From Verrucomicrobiales bacterium (GTDB lineage: Bacteria > Verrucomicrobiota > Verrucomicrobiia > Verrucomicrobiales > V1-33), in assembly GCA_018003315.1 (NCBI GenBank), contig JAGNEJ010000045.1, forward strand, positions 1-37,130: a stretch of DNA of 37,130 bases, in the 5' to 3' direction. The stretch's first letter is position 1, and each line of letters begins with the position of its first letter. A model generated the notes under the pieces. The model had not been told where the DNA came from. It was given only the letters and a program-made list of their open reading frames with translations, and ran no database searches. The translations under genes and the position numbers were made by a program. This document shows, one piece after another, positions 7,811 through 15,548 of this stretch.

Positions 7811-8602
7811 ATGTCCGCATGCTCAGACCTGCTGCCCAAAAATTTTTTTCCGGAAACAGCCGTGGTGCTCGGTTCCGGGCTGGGCACCCTAACGGACGAA
7901 ATGCAGGTGGAGTTCCGCCTTCCCTATCATGAAATTCCAGGCTTGCCGGAGGCGACAGTTCCCGGCCATGCGGGGGAGCTAATCGGGGCCACGCTGTCAG
8001 GAAAGCATTGGCTGCTGTTCCGTGGACGATGGCACCTGTATGAAGGCCGCACCGCGGCGGAAGTCGCCGCAGGAATCCGCCTCGCTCATCATGCAGGGTG
8101 CCGCATGGTGATCCTGACCAACGCCGCGGGTACCCTCAACCCACGGCACCCGCCCGGAAGCTGGATGCAGATCAGCGACCACCTGAACCTCACGGGAACC
8201 TCGCCGCTGTTGGGCGGCCCGAATTTCGCCGACATGAGCCAGGTCTATGATCCGGACCTCATCGCTGGTTTCCAGCAAGCGGCTGCAGCCAGCGGCCTGT
8301 CCCTGCATTTAGGGGTCTATGCCGGGCTGACGGGACCGCAGTATGAAACGCCCGCTGAAATCCGGATGCTGCGGACCCTGGGTGCAGATGCTGTCGGCAT
8401 GTCCACGGTGCTGGAGGCGATCCAGGCCCGCGCACTGGGAATGCGGGTGGCGGGCTTTTCCTGCCTGACAAACTGGGCGGCCGGCATGCATCCGGGAAGT
8501 CTGAATCATGCCGAAGTGATCGAAACCGGCCGTGAAGCTGCATCAGCCTTTGGTGCGCTGCTGCAGGCATGGCAGGAATCCGCAAACCAGCCACCCCCAT
8601 GA
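7811..8602 (+). CDS. punA: Purine nucleoside phosphorylase, trimeric type
   Basis: A 263-residue protein that cleaves inosine and guanosine with phosphate to free base and ribose-1-phosphate, for purine salvage in the cytoplasm. Features of the trimeric PNP/MTAP family are the phosphate loop 'GSGLG' (21-25), 'GRWHLYEGR' with His75, 'TNAAGTLNP' (103-111), 'GPQYET' with Glu179 and 'AVGMSTV' (194-200). Asn221 in 'TNWAAG' matches the 6-oxopurine-specific asparagine of PNP, where methylthioadenosine phosphorylases have Asp. ATG 7811 is chosen because family homology begins there; the frame is open further upstream only as a shadow of the DUF1501 gene. The end overlaps the next gene by ATGA. Confidence 0.92.
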   Translation: MSACSDLLPKNFFPETAVVLGSGLGTLTDEMQVEFRLPYHEIPGLPEATVPGHAGELIGATLSGKHWLLFRGRWHLYEGRTAAEVAAGIRLAHHAGCRMVILTNAAGTLNPRHPPGSWMQISDHLNLTGTSPLLGGPNFADMSQVYDPDLIAGFQQAAAASGLSLHLGVYAGLTGPQYETPAEIRMLRTLGADAVGMSTVLEAIQARALGMRVAGFSCLTNWAAGMHPGSLNHAEVIETGREAASAFGALLQAWQESANQPPP

Positions 8603-9855
8603 AGCAAGCCCGCTGCATTTCCCTCCTCCTTTGCGCAGCCTCCATCCTTCCCTCCGCCGGACTGGCCCAGCAGTGGAACGACTTCGAAACACCGCCCCAC
8701 AACTACTGGGAAACGCCTCCGGCGGATGCGGTGACGAAATTTCACCGGCAGATGGAACAAACGCGGAAGGCGCTTCCGGCGGATGGCGATCCGAAAACCT
8801 TTCTGCGCGCCTATCTCAAGGCGCTGAACGTGCCGCAGGAGTCGCAGATCCTGGTATTTTCCAAATCCAGCCTGCAGCGGAAGTTTGTGAACGGTAAAAA
8901 TCCCAGGGCGCTCTACTTCAATGAGGACACCTACGTCGGCTGGATGCCCGGCGGGCTGATTGAAGTCGCCGGCATCGATCCGGTGCTCGGCGGCATCTTT
9001 TACATTTTCAACGTGCCCACTGCGGCGGAGGAAATCCCCCGTTTGGAGCGCCGGGATTCCTGTCTGGGCTGCCATGCCGGCAGTCCATCAAATTTTTTGC
9101 CCGGGCTCATGGTCCGCTCGCTGCTGACCGGTAGTGACGGACGGTTTTCCAAGGAGCAAAACGCGGCTTGGAACGGCGGTCACGATGCTCCCTTTGAGGG
9201 GCGCTGGGCGGGCTGGCTGGTTTCCGGAGAACTGACCGGAATGCGCCACCTGGCCAACACCTTCTCCACTCCCGGCGGTTCCATGCCGAGTGGTCTGCCG
9301 GAAAAATTTCTCCCCGCAGGGCTGCATCTGGAACCGGGGAGTGATCCCGCGGCCCTGCTACTGCATGACCATCAAGTGGCCGCGGCGAACCGCATTATGG
9401 AGGCGAACTACCGGCTGCGCACCGCGATGCACCAGGCTGGAGGCAGTATTCCGGTGTCCCAGCGCGAAATTCCTGACATGACCCTGGCAGACGAACAGGC
9501 CGACCGCCTTCTTTCCTATCTGTTGTTTGCGCAGGAACGCCCGCTGCCGGGACCGGTGAAGGGAGGAGCGCGCTTTGCCAAAGCCTTCGCCGCAACCCGG
9601 AAGGCGGACGCAGCCGGACGTGCGCTCAAGGATCTGAATCTCCAGACACGCATCCTTGAATACCGTTGCAGCTACATGATTTACAGCAGCACCTTCGGCG
9701 GACTGCCTGACAAATTCCGCCTGCATGTCCTGCGTCGGCTGCGCAGCGCTCTGACCGCGGAGACGCCGCCGGAAATCGCCGCACATCTCCCGAAGGCGGA
9801 ACGTCAGGCGATTGCCGAAATTCTGACGGCGACCCTGCCGGAGTTTCCGCGGTGA
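8599..9855 (+). CDS. Secreted single-heme cytochrome c-like protein
   Basis: A 418-residue protein with a signal peptide (residues 1-24, 'LLLCAASILPSAGLAQ') and one heme c attachment motif, CLGCH at 155-159. Conserved-looking surroundings include 'ESQILVFSKSSLQRKF' (81-96), 'NPRALYFNEDTYVGWMPGG' (101-119) and a Met- and His-rich later part that could provide the distal ligand. I recall similar proteins in Planctomycetota and Verrucomicrobiota annotated only as cytochrome c domain or hypothetical proteins. The start ATG at 8599 overlaps the phosphorylase stop (ATGA), which suggests translational coupling. An alternative in-frame start at 8569 would spoil the signal peptide. The role is unknown; periplasmic electron transfer is the natural guess. 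Confidence 0.75.
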   Translation: MKQARCISLLLCAASILPSAGLAQQWNDFETPPHNYWETPPADAVTKFHRQMEQTRKALPADGDPKTFLRAYLKALNVPQESQILVFSKSSLQRKFVNGKNPRALYFNEDTYVGWMPGGLIEVAGIDPVLGGIFYIFNVPTAAEEIPRLERRDSCLGCHAGSPSNFLPGLMVRSLLTGSDGRFSKEQNAAWNGGHDAPFEGRWAGWLVSGELTGMRHLANTFSTPGGSMPSGLPEKFLPAGLHLEPGSDPAALLLHDHQVAAANRIMEANYRLRTAMHQAGGSIPVSQREIPDMTLADEQADRLLSYLLFAQERPLPGPVKGGARFAKAFAATRKADAAGRALKDLNLQTRILEYRCSYMIYSSTFGGLPDKFRLHVLRRLRSALTAETPPEIAAHLPKAERQAIAEILTATLPEFPR

Positions 9856-9871
9856 TGCCGCTGCGGGGCGG

Positions 9872-12355
9872 TCACTGCTGCTCGGTTTTCACGCGGAGGA
9901 ACCGCCTGCCCGGAGAGGCCAGCGGTGCGGAATCGCGAATGACGACGTTCGTTCGGTCCGCGGCGTCGGTGGCGGAAACCACGTTGGGAGGACCGGAAAA
10001 ACCGTCCGTGCTTTTCCACAAGTCCGACCACGGCCCGGCCACTGAATCCGCCCCCTGCACGGTGTAAACCAGTCCATCAGCAAATTTCCTGACCGGAAAC
10101 GCTACGGTCAGGTATCGGGGGTCTCCCGCGGTGACGCCGCCCTGTGGAGCGTCCGCGGCCAGAGCTGCTTTGGGGTCTCCCAAAAAGGCGTATTCCTGCA
10201 GATTGGCCAGCGGATCGTTGTCCGGATTTTTGTCAGGCCCCGCTTGTTCCGCGGCGAAATTCTGGCGGGCTTCCCAGGTGGCGTAGGTATCCTGAACCGT
10301 CACGGAAATTTCCTGCGTGGCGGTTTTGTTGTCGAGGTCCGTCGCGGTGACCGTCACCGTGGACTGGCCGCCAGCCAGCGCTTCCAAGTGAAGCTGGCCG
10401 CTGGCGACCGATGCCGCCACGGCCGTTGGATTGGAATTGGCGGTCACGCTGCAGGTGAGAACCGGAACCGGTGCGGCCGACAGGATTTTGACCACCGAAT
10501 CCGCGGGGATGGTGGACGGCAGCGGAAGGGCGGCATTGAGCGGGAAATCCGAAAAGGAAAAAGGATGACCGTCCAGGGTTACGTTGAAATTTCCCACCGG
10601 CAGGTTGTTGATGGAATCCGCCACCAGCATGGCCGGCGCGGAGACGCGGCCAAACACGGTGAAGCCGCCATTTTGAAAGTCGAGGTTGCTGCTGTTGGTG
10701 CCGATGTTGATGAAAAATTCGTTGGTCGCGCTGTTGGGATTGCCGCCCAGTTTGGCCATGGCGATGGTGCCGCGCCGGCTGGAAATGCCCGGTTCATTGA
10801 CCACGGCAGGCTGATCCGTGACGCTGGTGAATGTGCCGTCGCCCTGCGGTCCACGATACCCGCCGCCCTGAATGACAAAATCGGCCGGACTGCGGTGAAA
10901 CAAGACACCGGCGTAGTCTCCGCGGTTCACATAACCCAGAAAATTTGCCACTGTCGCCGGAGTCACTGCGTCATAGAGGATGAAGTCCAAGTCTCCCATG
11001 GTGGTGGCCAGGCGCACGGCGGATTGGGCCTCCGGATCGCTGAATGCTCCGGCTAGAGGGGTGTCGCGCATTTGTCCCGCCGGGGTGGACCAGTCGGGAA
11101 TGTCCGTCGCAACTGCGGGCGTTCCCTCCTGGGGGAAAACGCGCAGATTCACCGTCTGGTTTCGGGTCCAGGCATCGGAAAAAACCGCGGTGTAAGTGAA
11201 GCTGAAGGCACCGTTCTCCGGCACCGTGCCCGACACCGTGCCCGTATTGCTGTCAAAAGCGGCCCAGGCGGGCAACCCGCTCACGCTTTGCGAGACCAGA
11301 GGGTAATTTTGCGTCCGCTCGAAGGTGTGGGTGAACGCCTGGTTGGGATGGGCGTCGGGCAGCGGCTTGGCAACGATGATGTCCCTGGTGCCCACGGTGG
11401 CGATCTCCGAATAGGATCCGAAAGTGCGTGATTCCGGCGGGCCGGCGTAGGTTCGCACCTTGAATTCATAGCGGTTTCCGCCGGAATGTCCGTTGATGCC
11501 GGTGATCAGGGTCACATTCGCGCTGGTTACGCTGCCGAGGTAATCAAATGCCAGTGCACCTTCAAGACGCCTATAAACCTCCGTTCCCCATTCGCCCACG
11601 GAGGCATCCTCCATGGTTAGATTCACCGTGGAATCGTTCGTGGCGGTGCCGGCCAGATTTCCCGGAGTGCCCAGCACTGCGGCGGGCGTGGTGACATTCA
11701 CCGTGGGTGAATATGTGGTGTATTGAACCGGCGTTCCCTTGAACGCCCTGACGCGCACGTTAAACGTGGTTCCGCCAGGAAAGCCTCCCATGTTTAACGG
11801 ATAGGTGGCGTCGGCTCCACTGCGGCCAAATTCCTGAAAGTTCGCTTCGGTGCTTTTTTTTAGTTCGACGGCGAAACCTGCCTCGGTGGTGGAGGCTTCC
11901 TGCAGCCAAAGCACCATGCTGTCCGCCGCGGGGGCCGTGAGGCTATAAATCACCGGAGGCTCAAACCCCGCGGATTTTACTTTTGTGGTGTTGCTCGCTG
12001 CGGAGAATTCCCCGCCCTTCATCGCCTTGACATAATACTCATAGTAGGTGTTCGCCGCTGCCCCGGGAATGTTGACGCTGCGAAAACCGGTCGGATCGTC
12101 TCCAGGCTGGGAGGGATAGGTGGCGATCACCCCGAAATTCCCGCTCTGGTTCGCCCGGCCCCACAGTTGGAATGCGGTTTCATCCGTGCTGTTGTCCCGC
12201 CAGCCAACCCCCACGATGATGGCGGAGGATGGATTCAAATACACCCAACTCGACATTTCCGTGGGCTGCACCGGCGGCGCCGCCGTAGCCGGACTAATGA
12301 TGCCAACAAGAACCGCTGCAGCGAGGGCGGATCCGGGAAAACGGGGGAAGGGCAT
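9872..12355 (-). CDS. Secreted FN3/Ig-like protein with cyclophilin peptidyl-prolyl isomerase domain
   Basis: An 827-residue exported protein. Signal peptide at 1-26 ('ALAAAVLVGIISPATAA'). Three fibronectin-III-like domains follow at roughly 30-128, 132-224 and 228-322, then a putative Ig domain (330-407, 'GLPAWAAFDSNTGTVSGTVP'). A cyclophilin-type domain lies at about 448-630, with 'VLFHRSPADFVIQGGG' (catalytic Arg488) and 'NSATNEFFINIGTN'. A second Ig-like segment lies at about 630-690. The tail has a TSP3-like acidic motif 'DKNPDNDPLANLQEYAFLGD' (708-727) and ends in 'RRFLRVK', a pattern I associate with Verrucomicrobiota secreted proteins. The start at 12355 gives a clean signal peptide; an upstream in-frame Met at 12406 does not. 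It is convergent with the cytochrome gene, 16 bp apart. It probably folds or modifies proteins at the cell surface. Confidence 0.85.
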   Translation of the reverse strand: MPFPRFPGSALAAAVLVGIISPATAAPPVQPTEMSSWVYLNPSSAIIVGVGWRDNSTDETAFQLWGRANQSGNFGVIATYPSQPGDDPTGFRSVNIPGAAANTYYEYYVKAMKGGEFSAASNTTKVKSAGFEPPVIYSLTAPAADSMVLWLQEASTTEAGFAVELKKSTEANFQEFGRSGADATYPLNMGGFPGGTTFNVRVRAFKGTPVQYTTYSPTVNVTTPAAVLGTPGNLAGTATNDSTVNLTMEDASVGEWGTEVYRRLEGALAFDYLGSVTSANVTLITGINGHSGGNRYEFKVRTYAGPPESRTFGSYSEIATVGTRDIIVAKPLPDAHPNQAFTHTFERTQNYPLVSQSVSGLPAWAAFDSNTGTVSGTVPENGAFSFTYTAVFSDAWTRNQTVNLRVFPQEGTPAVATDIPDWSTPAGQMRDTPLAGAFSDPEAQSAVRLATTMGDLDFILYDAVTPATVANFLGYVNRGDYAGVLFHRSPADFVIQGGGYRGPQGDGTFTSVTDQPAVVNEPGISSRRGTIAMAKLGGNPNSATNEFFINIGTNSSNLDFQNGGFTVFGRVSAPAMLVADSINNLPVGNFNVTLDGHPFSFSDFPLNAALPLPSTIPADSVVKILSAAPVPVLTCSVTANSNPTAVAASVASGQLHLEALAGGQSTVTVTATDLDNKTATQEISVTVQDTYATWEARQNFAAEQAGPDKNPDNDPLANLQEYAFLGDPKAALAADAPQGGVTAGDPRYLTVAFPVRKFADGLVYTVQGADSVAGPWSDLWKSTDGFSGPPNVVSATDAADRTNVVIRDSAPLASPGRRFLRVKTEQQ

Positions 12356-12521
12356 GACGATGTGGACTGGGGTGGGGATCTGGAGAACTCGGCGAATTAT
12401 TGGCAAAACCGCGGATTTGCGTCAAACGATTCCGGATTCCATCGGTGTTCGATTTCGCCGGAGTCAGGGTTCCCACTGCGCAAACCTTGCGTTTGCCGCG
12501 CGGTGCCTGCATCGTCGGGAC

Positions 12522-13217
12522 ATGCGGGTTGCGGAAATCTTTCATTCCATCCAAGGCGAAGGCCGCCTGACCGGCGTTCCCTCGGTGTTTGTCCGCACCT
12601 CCGGCTGCAACCTGCGCTGCCGCTGGTGCGACACGCCGTATGCATCTTGGAATCCCGAAGGCGCTGCATTGTCGGTGCAGGAAATTCTGCGGCAGGTGCT
12701 GGCATTTCCGGTCCAGCATGTGGTGCTCACCGGCGGTGAACCGATGATCGCCCCGGGGATCCACGAACTGGCAGCGGCCCTGAAGGAGGCTGGCAAGCAC
12801 ATCACGATCGAAACCGCCGGGACGGTCCCACCGGCGGGCATCGCGTGCGACCTCGCGTCCGTTAGTCCGAAACTGGCAAATTCCACCCCGCTGGAGGGCG
12901 AGGCGGATGCCGCTTGGAGGCAGCGGCATGAAACGGCCCGCTGGAATGCCCAGGCCGTGCGCTGCTGGCTGGAGGAATATGACTTTCAGATCAAGTTCGT
13001 GGTGACTTCCCCTGATGAACTGATGGAAATCGGTTCCCTGCTGGATTCCGTGCCAGTGGAGATTCCGCCTCACCTCGTGCTGCTGATGCCGGAAGGGCGC
13101 GATGCACCGTCGCTGCGCAGTCGCGATGCCTGGCTGGTGGACGCTTGCAGGACACATGGCTACCGCTACTGCCGCCGCCTGCACATCGATCTTTTTGGCA
13201 ACAGGCGCGGCACCTGA
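12522..13217 (+). CDS. queE: 7-carboxy-7-deazaguanine synthase
   Basis: A 231-residue radical SAM enzyme that converts 6-carboxy-tetrahydropterin to 7-carboxy-7-deazaguanine in queuosine biosynthesis. 'IFHSIQGEGRLTGVPSVFVR' (6-25) and the iron-sulfur motif C29-x3-C33-x2-C36 ('CNLRCRWCDTPY') are typical of QueE, followed by 'LTGGEPM' and 'ITIETAGTVPP' for SAM binding. The usual length is about 210-240. ATG 12522 fits because homology starts at the second residue; the open frame further upstream has no matching content. No other queuosine genes are in the window. A small inverted repeat GCAAAC-CTTGC-GTTTGC lies about 30 bases upstream. I could not recognise a preQ1 riboswitch. Confidence 0.93.
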   Translation: MRVAEIFHSIQGEGRLTGVPSVFVRTSGCNLRCRWCDTPYASWNPEGAALSVQEILRQVLAFPVQHVVLTGGEPMIAPGIHELAAALKEAGKHITIETAGTVPPAGIACDLASVSPKLANSTPLEGEADAAWRQRHETARWNAQAVRCWLEEYDFQIKFVVTSPDELMEIGSLLDSVPVEIPPHLVLLMPEGRDAPSLRSRDAWLVDACRTHGYRYCRRLHIDLFGNRRGT

Positions 13218-13223
13218 TCCTGG

Positions 13224-14624
13224 TTAGGATTTCGGAGCGTAGGCGCGGATGACTGCTTCCGGAACCAGATTTTTCCAGTGTTCGTCCCCCGCCTCCATCA
13301 TGCGGCGGACATCCGTGGTCCAGAATCGCAGCAGTTCCGGCTTGGCGCAGCCAATGAGGCTGGCGACCTTTCTGTTTTCGAGCAGATATTGGAAAAGTCC
13401 CCGCAGGTGTGCCGGAATCTGCGCTTCCTGCACGACTCTGGTTTCGTTGGTTTCCCGGTCGAATACGGGATACACATGGAGCCGCACCGAGCTTTTGAAG
13501 AGGCGGCCAAAGCTCTCCAGGATGCCGCCGGGCAGCTCCTCATAGTAGGATTCCTGAAAGAGTTTTTCAAAAATGTCCAGAGACAGCGTCAGGGCGATCG
13601 GTTCACGGGTGTAGCGGCTCAGGAAACCGGCCAGACGGTGGAAGGCGTTGAATTTCGAAATCAGCACGTTCTTGCCCAGGCTCTGCAGGACATCGGCACG
13701 GCGCAGAAACTCCGCATGATTCATTTCGCCGATGGGACTGAAAAAGCTGTTCATGCTGAACTCCATGACCTCCACGTAGGGCGTATCCGGTGCGGCCAGC
13801 AGGCGTCGAAACGTCTGGGCGGCGCTGTCGAGCATGTCGAGGTGCACCAGCGTCACGGGATTGAAACTGCCGCGCAGCGCCAGCACGGGTTTTTTATAGA
13901 GCTTTTCAGCAGCCTGCATCACCTCGCCGTCGGAGGAGAAGAAGGCGGCCTCCGTGAGGCCGGCCTCCACCAGCATGAGGGCGCAGAGGCGGTTGTCGAT
14001 GCGGGCGAAGTCTGGTCCGCTGAATTTCAGCATGTCGATTTCCATGCTGCGCGCCGTGAGGTCGTCGAGCAGGCTGGTGACGAAGAGGGAGAGGTCGTTG
14101 CGGTAGTAAAAGGCGGCATAAACCAAATTCACTCCCAGGATGCCGAGCGCATGCTGCTGGGCGAGGTTCGACGGGTCAAACATCCGGACGTGCAGCAAAA
14201 TTTCATGCGGCGGACCGCCGGGCGTGGTGACAAACCGAATGCCCATCCAGCCGTGACAGTCGGCATCGTCCTTGTCCGTGTAGGCCCGGGCCCGCACGGT
14301 GTTCGCAAAGGCGAAAAACGTGGTGTCCTTTCCTCGCTTGGCGCCCAGCCGCTCCTCAAGAATGGCGAATTCGTGATCGAGCATGGAGGTGAGGCGCTCC
14401 CGCGAAACATACCGCGGGCTGGGGCCGTAAATGGCATCGCTCATCTGCATGTCATAGGCGGAAATGGACTTCGCCACCGTACCGGAAGCGCCACCGACGC
14501 GAAAAAACCAGCCTGCAGTTTCCTGACCCGCGCCGATTTCGGCGAAAGTGCCATACTTCGACTTGTCCAGATTCAGCCGCAGCGCCTTGTCGCTGGTGGA
14601 CGGGATTTCGGTACGGGTTTCCAT
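13224..14624 (-). CDS. Conserved cytoplasmic protein of unknown function
   Basis: A 466-residue protein that I recognise as belonging to a widespread, well conserved family, often given misleading database names such as TonB-dependent receptor or nucleotide adenylyltransferase. It has no signal peptide and no membrane segments. The most conserved-looking parts are 'YGTFAEIGAGQETAGWFFRV' (near 24-43), 'YVSRERLTSMLDHEF', 'CHGWMGIRF', 'LGILGVNLVYAAFYY' and 'LYKKPVLALRGSFNPVT'. The last resembles a nucleotidyltransferase GxFxPxTxxH pattern only superficially. It is the last gene of an apparent operon with purH and mtnP, with a 43-bp gap, so a link with nucleotide or methylthioadenosine metabolism is possible but unproven. 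It ends 6 bp from the convergent queE stop. Confidence 0.72.
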   Translation of the reverse strand: METRTEIPSTSDKALRLNLDKSKYGTFAEIGAGQETAGWFFRVGGASGTVAKSISAYDMQMSDAIYGPSPRYVSRERLTSMLDHEFAILEERLGAKRGKDTTFFAFANTVRARAYTDKDDADCHGWMGIRFVTTPGGPPHEILLHVRMFDPSNLAQQHALGILGVNLVYAAFYYRNDLSLFVTSLLDDLTARSMEIDMLKFSGPDFARIDNRLCALMLVEAGLTEAAFFSSDGEVMQAAEKLYKKPVLALRGSFNPVTLVHLDMLDSAAQTFRRLLAAPDTPYVEVMEFSMNSFFSPIGEMNHAEFLRRADVLQSLGKNVLISKFNAFHRLAGFLSRYTREPIALTLSLDIFEKLFQESYYEELPGGILESFGRLFKSSVRLHVYPVFDRETNETRVVQEAQIPAHLRGLFQYLLENRKVASLIGCAKPELLRFWTTDVRRMMEAGDEHWKNLVPEAVIRAYAPKS

Positions 14625-14667
14625 GCGCAGAGGTTGAAACCGGATTCCCGCGCTGTCAGCAGGAAAC

Positions 14668-15534
14668 TCAGAGAAAGCGCCCGAGCATCGGCCGCAGTTT
14701 CTCCACGGTTTCCGCCGGCCAGAGTGCCTTGTCCGTTACCAGCGCCATGTCCAGACTCGAGTGCTCCGGCCAGTTCGCAGTCTCTGGAATTTTGGGAACC
14801 ACGGCGCGGATGATTTCCTTGGCTGCGGCAGCGTTGGCAGCCAGGTGGCCAATGACCGTCTGCGCGCTGACTGCCTCCTCTTCGATCTTCCAGCAGTCGT
14901 AGTCGGTGATCATCGCCACCGTCGCCAGGGCGATTTCCGCCTCGCGGGCCAGCTTTGCCTCCGGAAGGTTTGTCATGCCGATGACATCGAATCCAAGCTG
15001 CCGGTTGGCCTGGGATTCCGCCCGGGTGGAAAAGGCCGGACCGTCCATGTTGACATAGGTTCCCCCGCGGTGCACCCGGCGGCCCTGAGCCACGCACACC
15101 TCATGCAGCAGCGACTGCAGGGGCAGGCTCACTGGATCGCCAAAGCCGACATGGGCCGCAATGCCGCCGCCGAAAAACGTGTGGTGCTCCCTGCGGCTGG
15201 TGCGGTCGAAATACTGATCGATGAGCACAATGTCCCGCGGATGATATTCCTCCTTGAGGCTGCCGACGGCCGTGATGCAGAGGATGAAGCGCACGCCCAG
15301 CGACCGCAACGCCCAGATGTTCGCCCGGTGGTTCAGTTCATGCGGCAGAATGCGGTGGCCGCGTCCGTGGCGCGGCAGAAAATAAACCTGCCGTCCGCCC
15401 AGCCTGCCGCCTGTGATCACGTCCGAAGGCTTCCCCCAGGGCGTGGAGACCTCCATCTCCTCCCGTCCGGAAAACCCCTCGATGTCGTAGAGGCCGCTTC
15501 CGCCGATGATGCCGATGGCTGGAATCGCATGCAT
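14668..15534 (-). CDS. mtnP: S-methyl-5'-thioadenosine phosphorylase
   Basis: A 288-residue phosphorylase that splits methylthioadenosine, a polyamine by-product, into adenine and methylthioribose-1-phosphate. The MTAP signature is clear: phosphate loop 'GGSGLYD' (11-17), 'LPRHGRGHRILPHELNHRAN', 'NMDGPAFSTRAES' (162-174), 'MTNLPEAKLAREAE' and 'TDYDCW' with Asp211 and Asp213, which favour 6-aminopurines over inosine or guanosine. The length is normal. It starts 14 bp after the purH stop and precedes the unknown 466-residue family gene, so the three are probably co-transcribed. Its family relative, the purine nucleoside phosphorylase at 7811, carries Asn at the specificity position, so the two enzymes divide the substrates. 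Confidence 0.94.
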   Translation of the reverse strand: MHAIPAIGIIGGSGLYDIEGFSGREEMEVSTPWGKPSDVITGGRLGGRQVYFLPRHGRGHRILPHELNHRANIWALRSLGVRFILCITAVGSLKEEYHPRDIVLIDQYFDRTSRREHHTFFGGGIAAHVGFGDPVSLPLQSLLHEVCVAQGRRVHRGGTYVNMDGPAFSTRAESQANRQLGFDVIGMTNLPEAKLAREAEIALATVAMITDYDCWKIEEEAVSAQTVIGHLAANAAAAKEIIRAVVPKIPETANWPEHSSLDMALVTDKALWPAETVEKLRPMLGRFL

Positions 15535-15548
15535 AAGGTGAAGATGAG

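Noticed and set aside
13780..13880. HIGH-like nucleotidyltransferase motif ('GSFNPVTLVHLDM') in the 466-residue protein
   Set aside because: It sits in the middle of a long protein without a Rossmann start or the second ISSTxxR motif, and in relatives I recall the histidine is not kept. It is treated as chance.
13278..14813. 511-codon + strand frame opposite the 466-residue conserved protein
   Set aside because: It is a shadow of a well conserved gene and extends into mtnP antisense.
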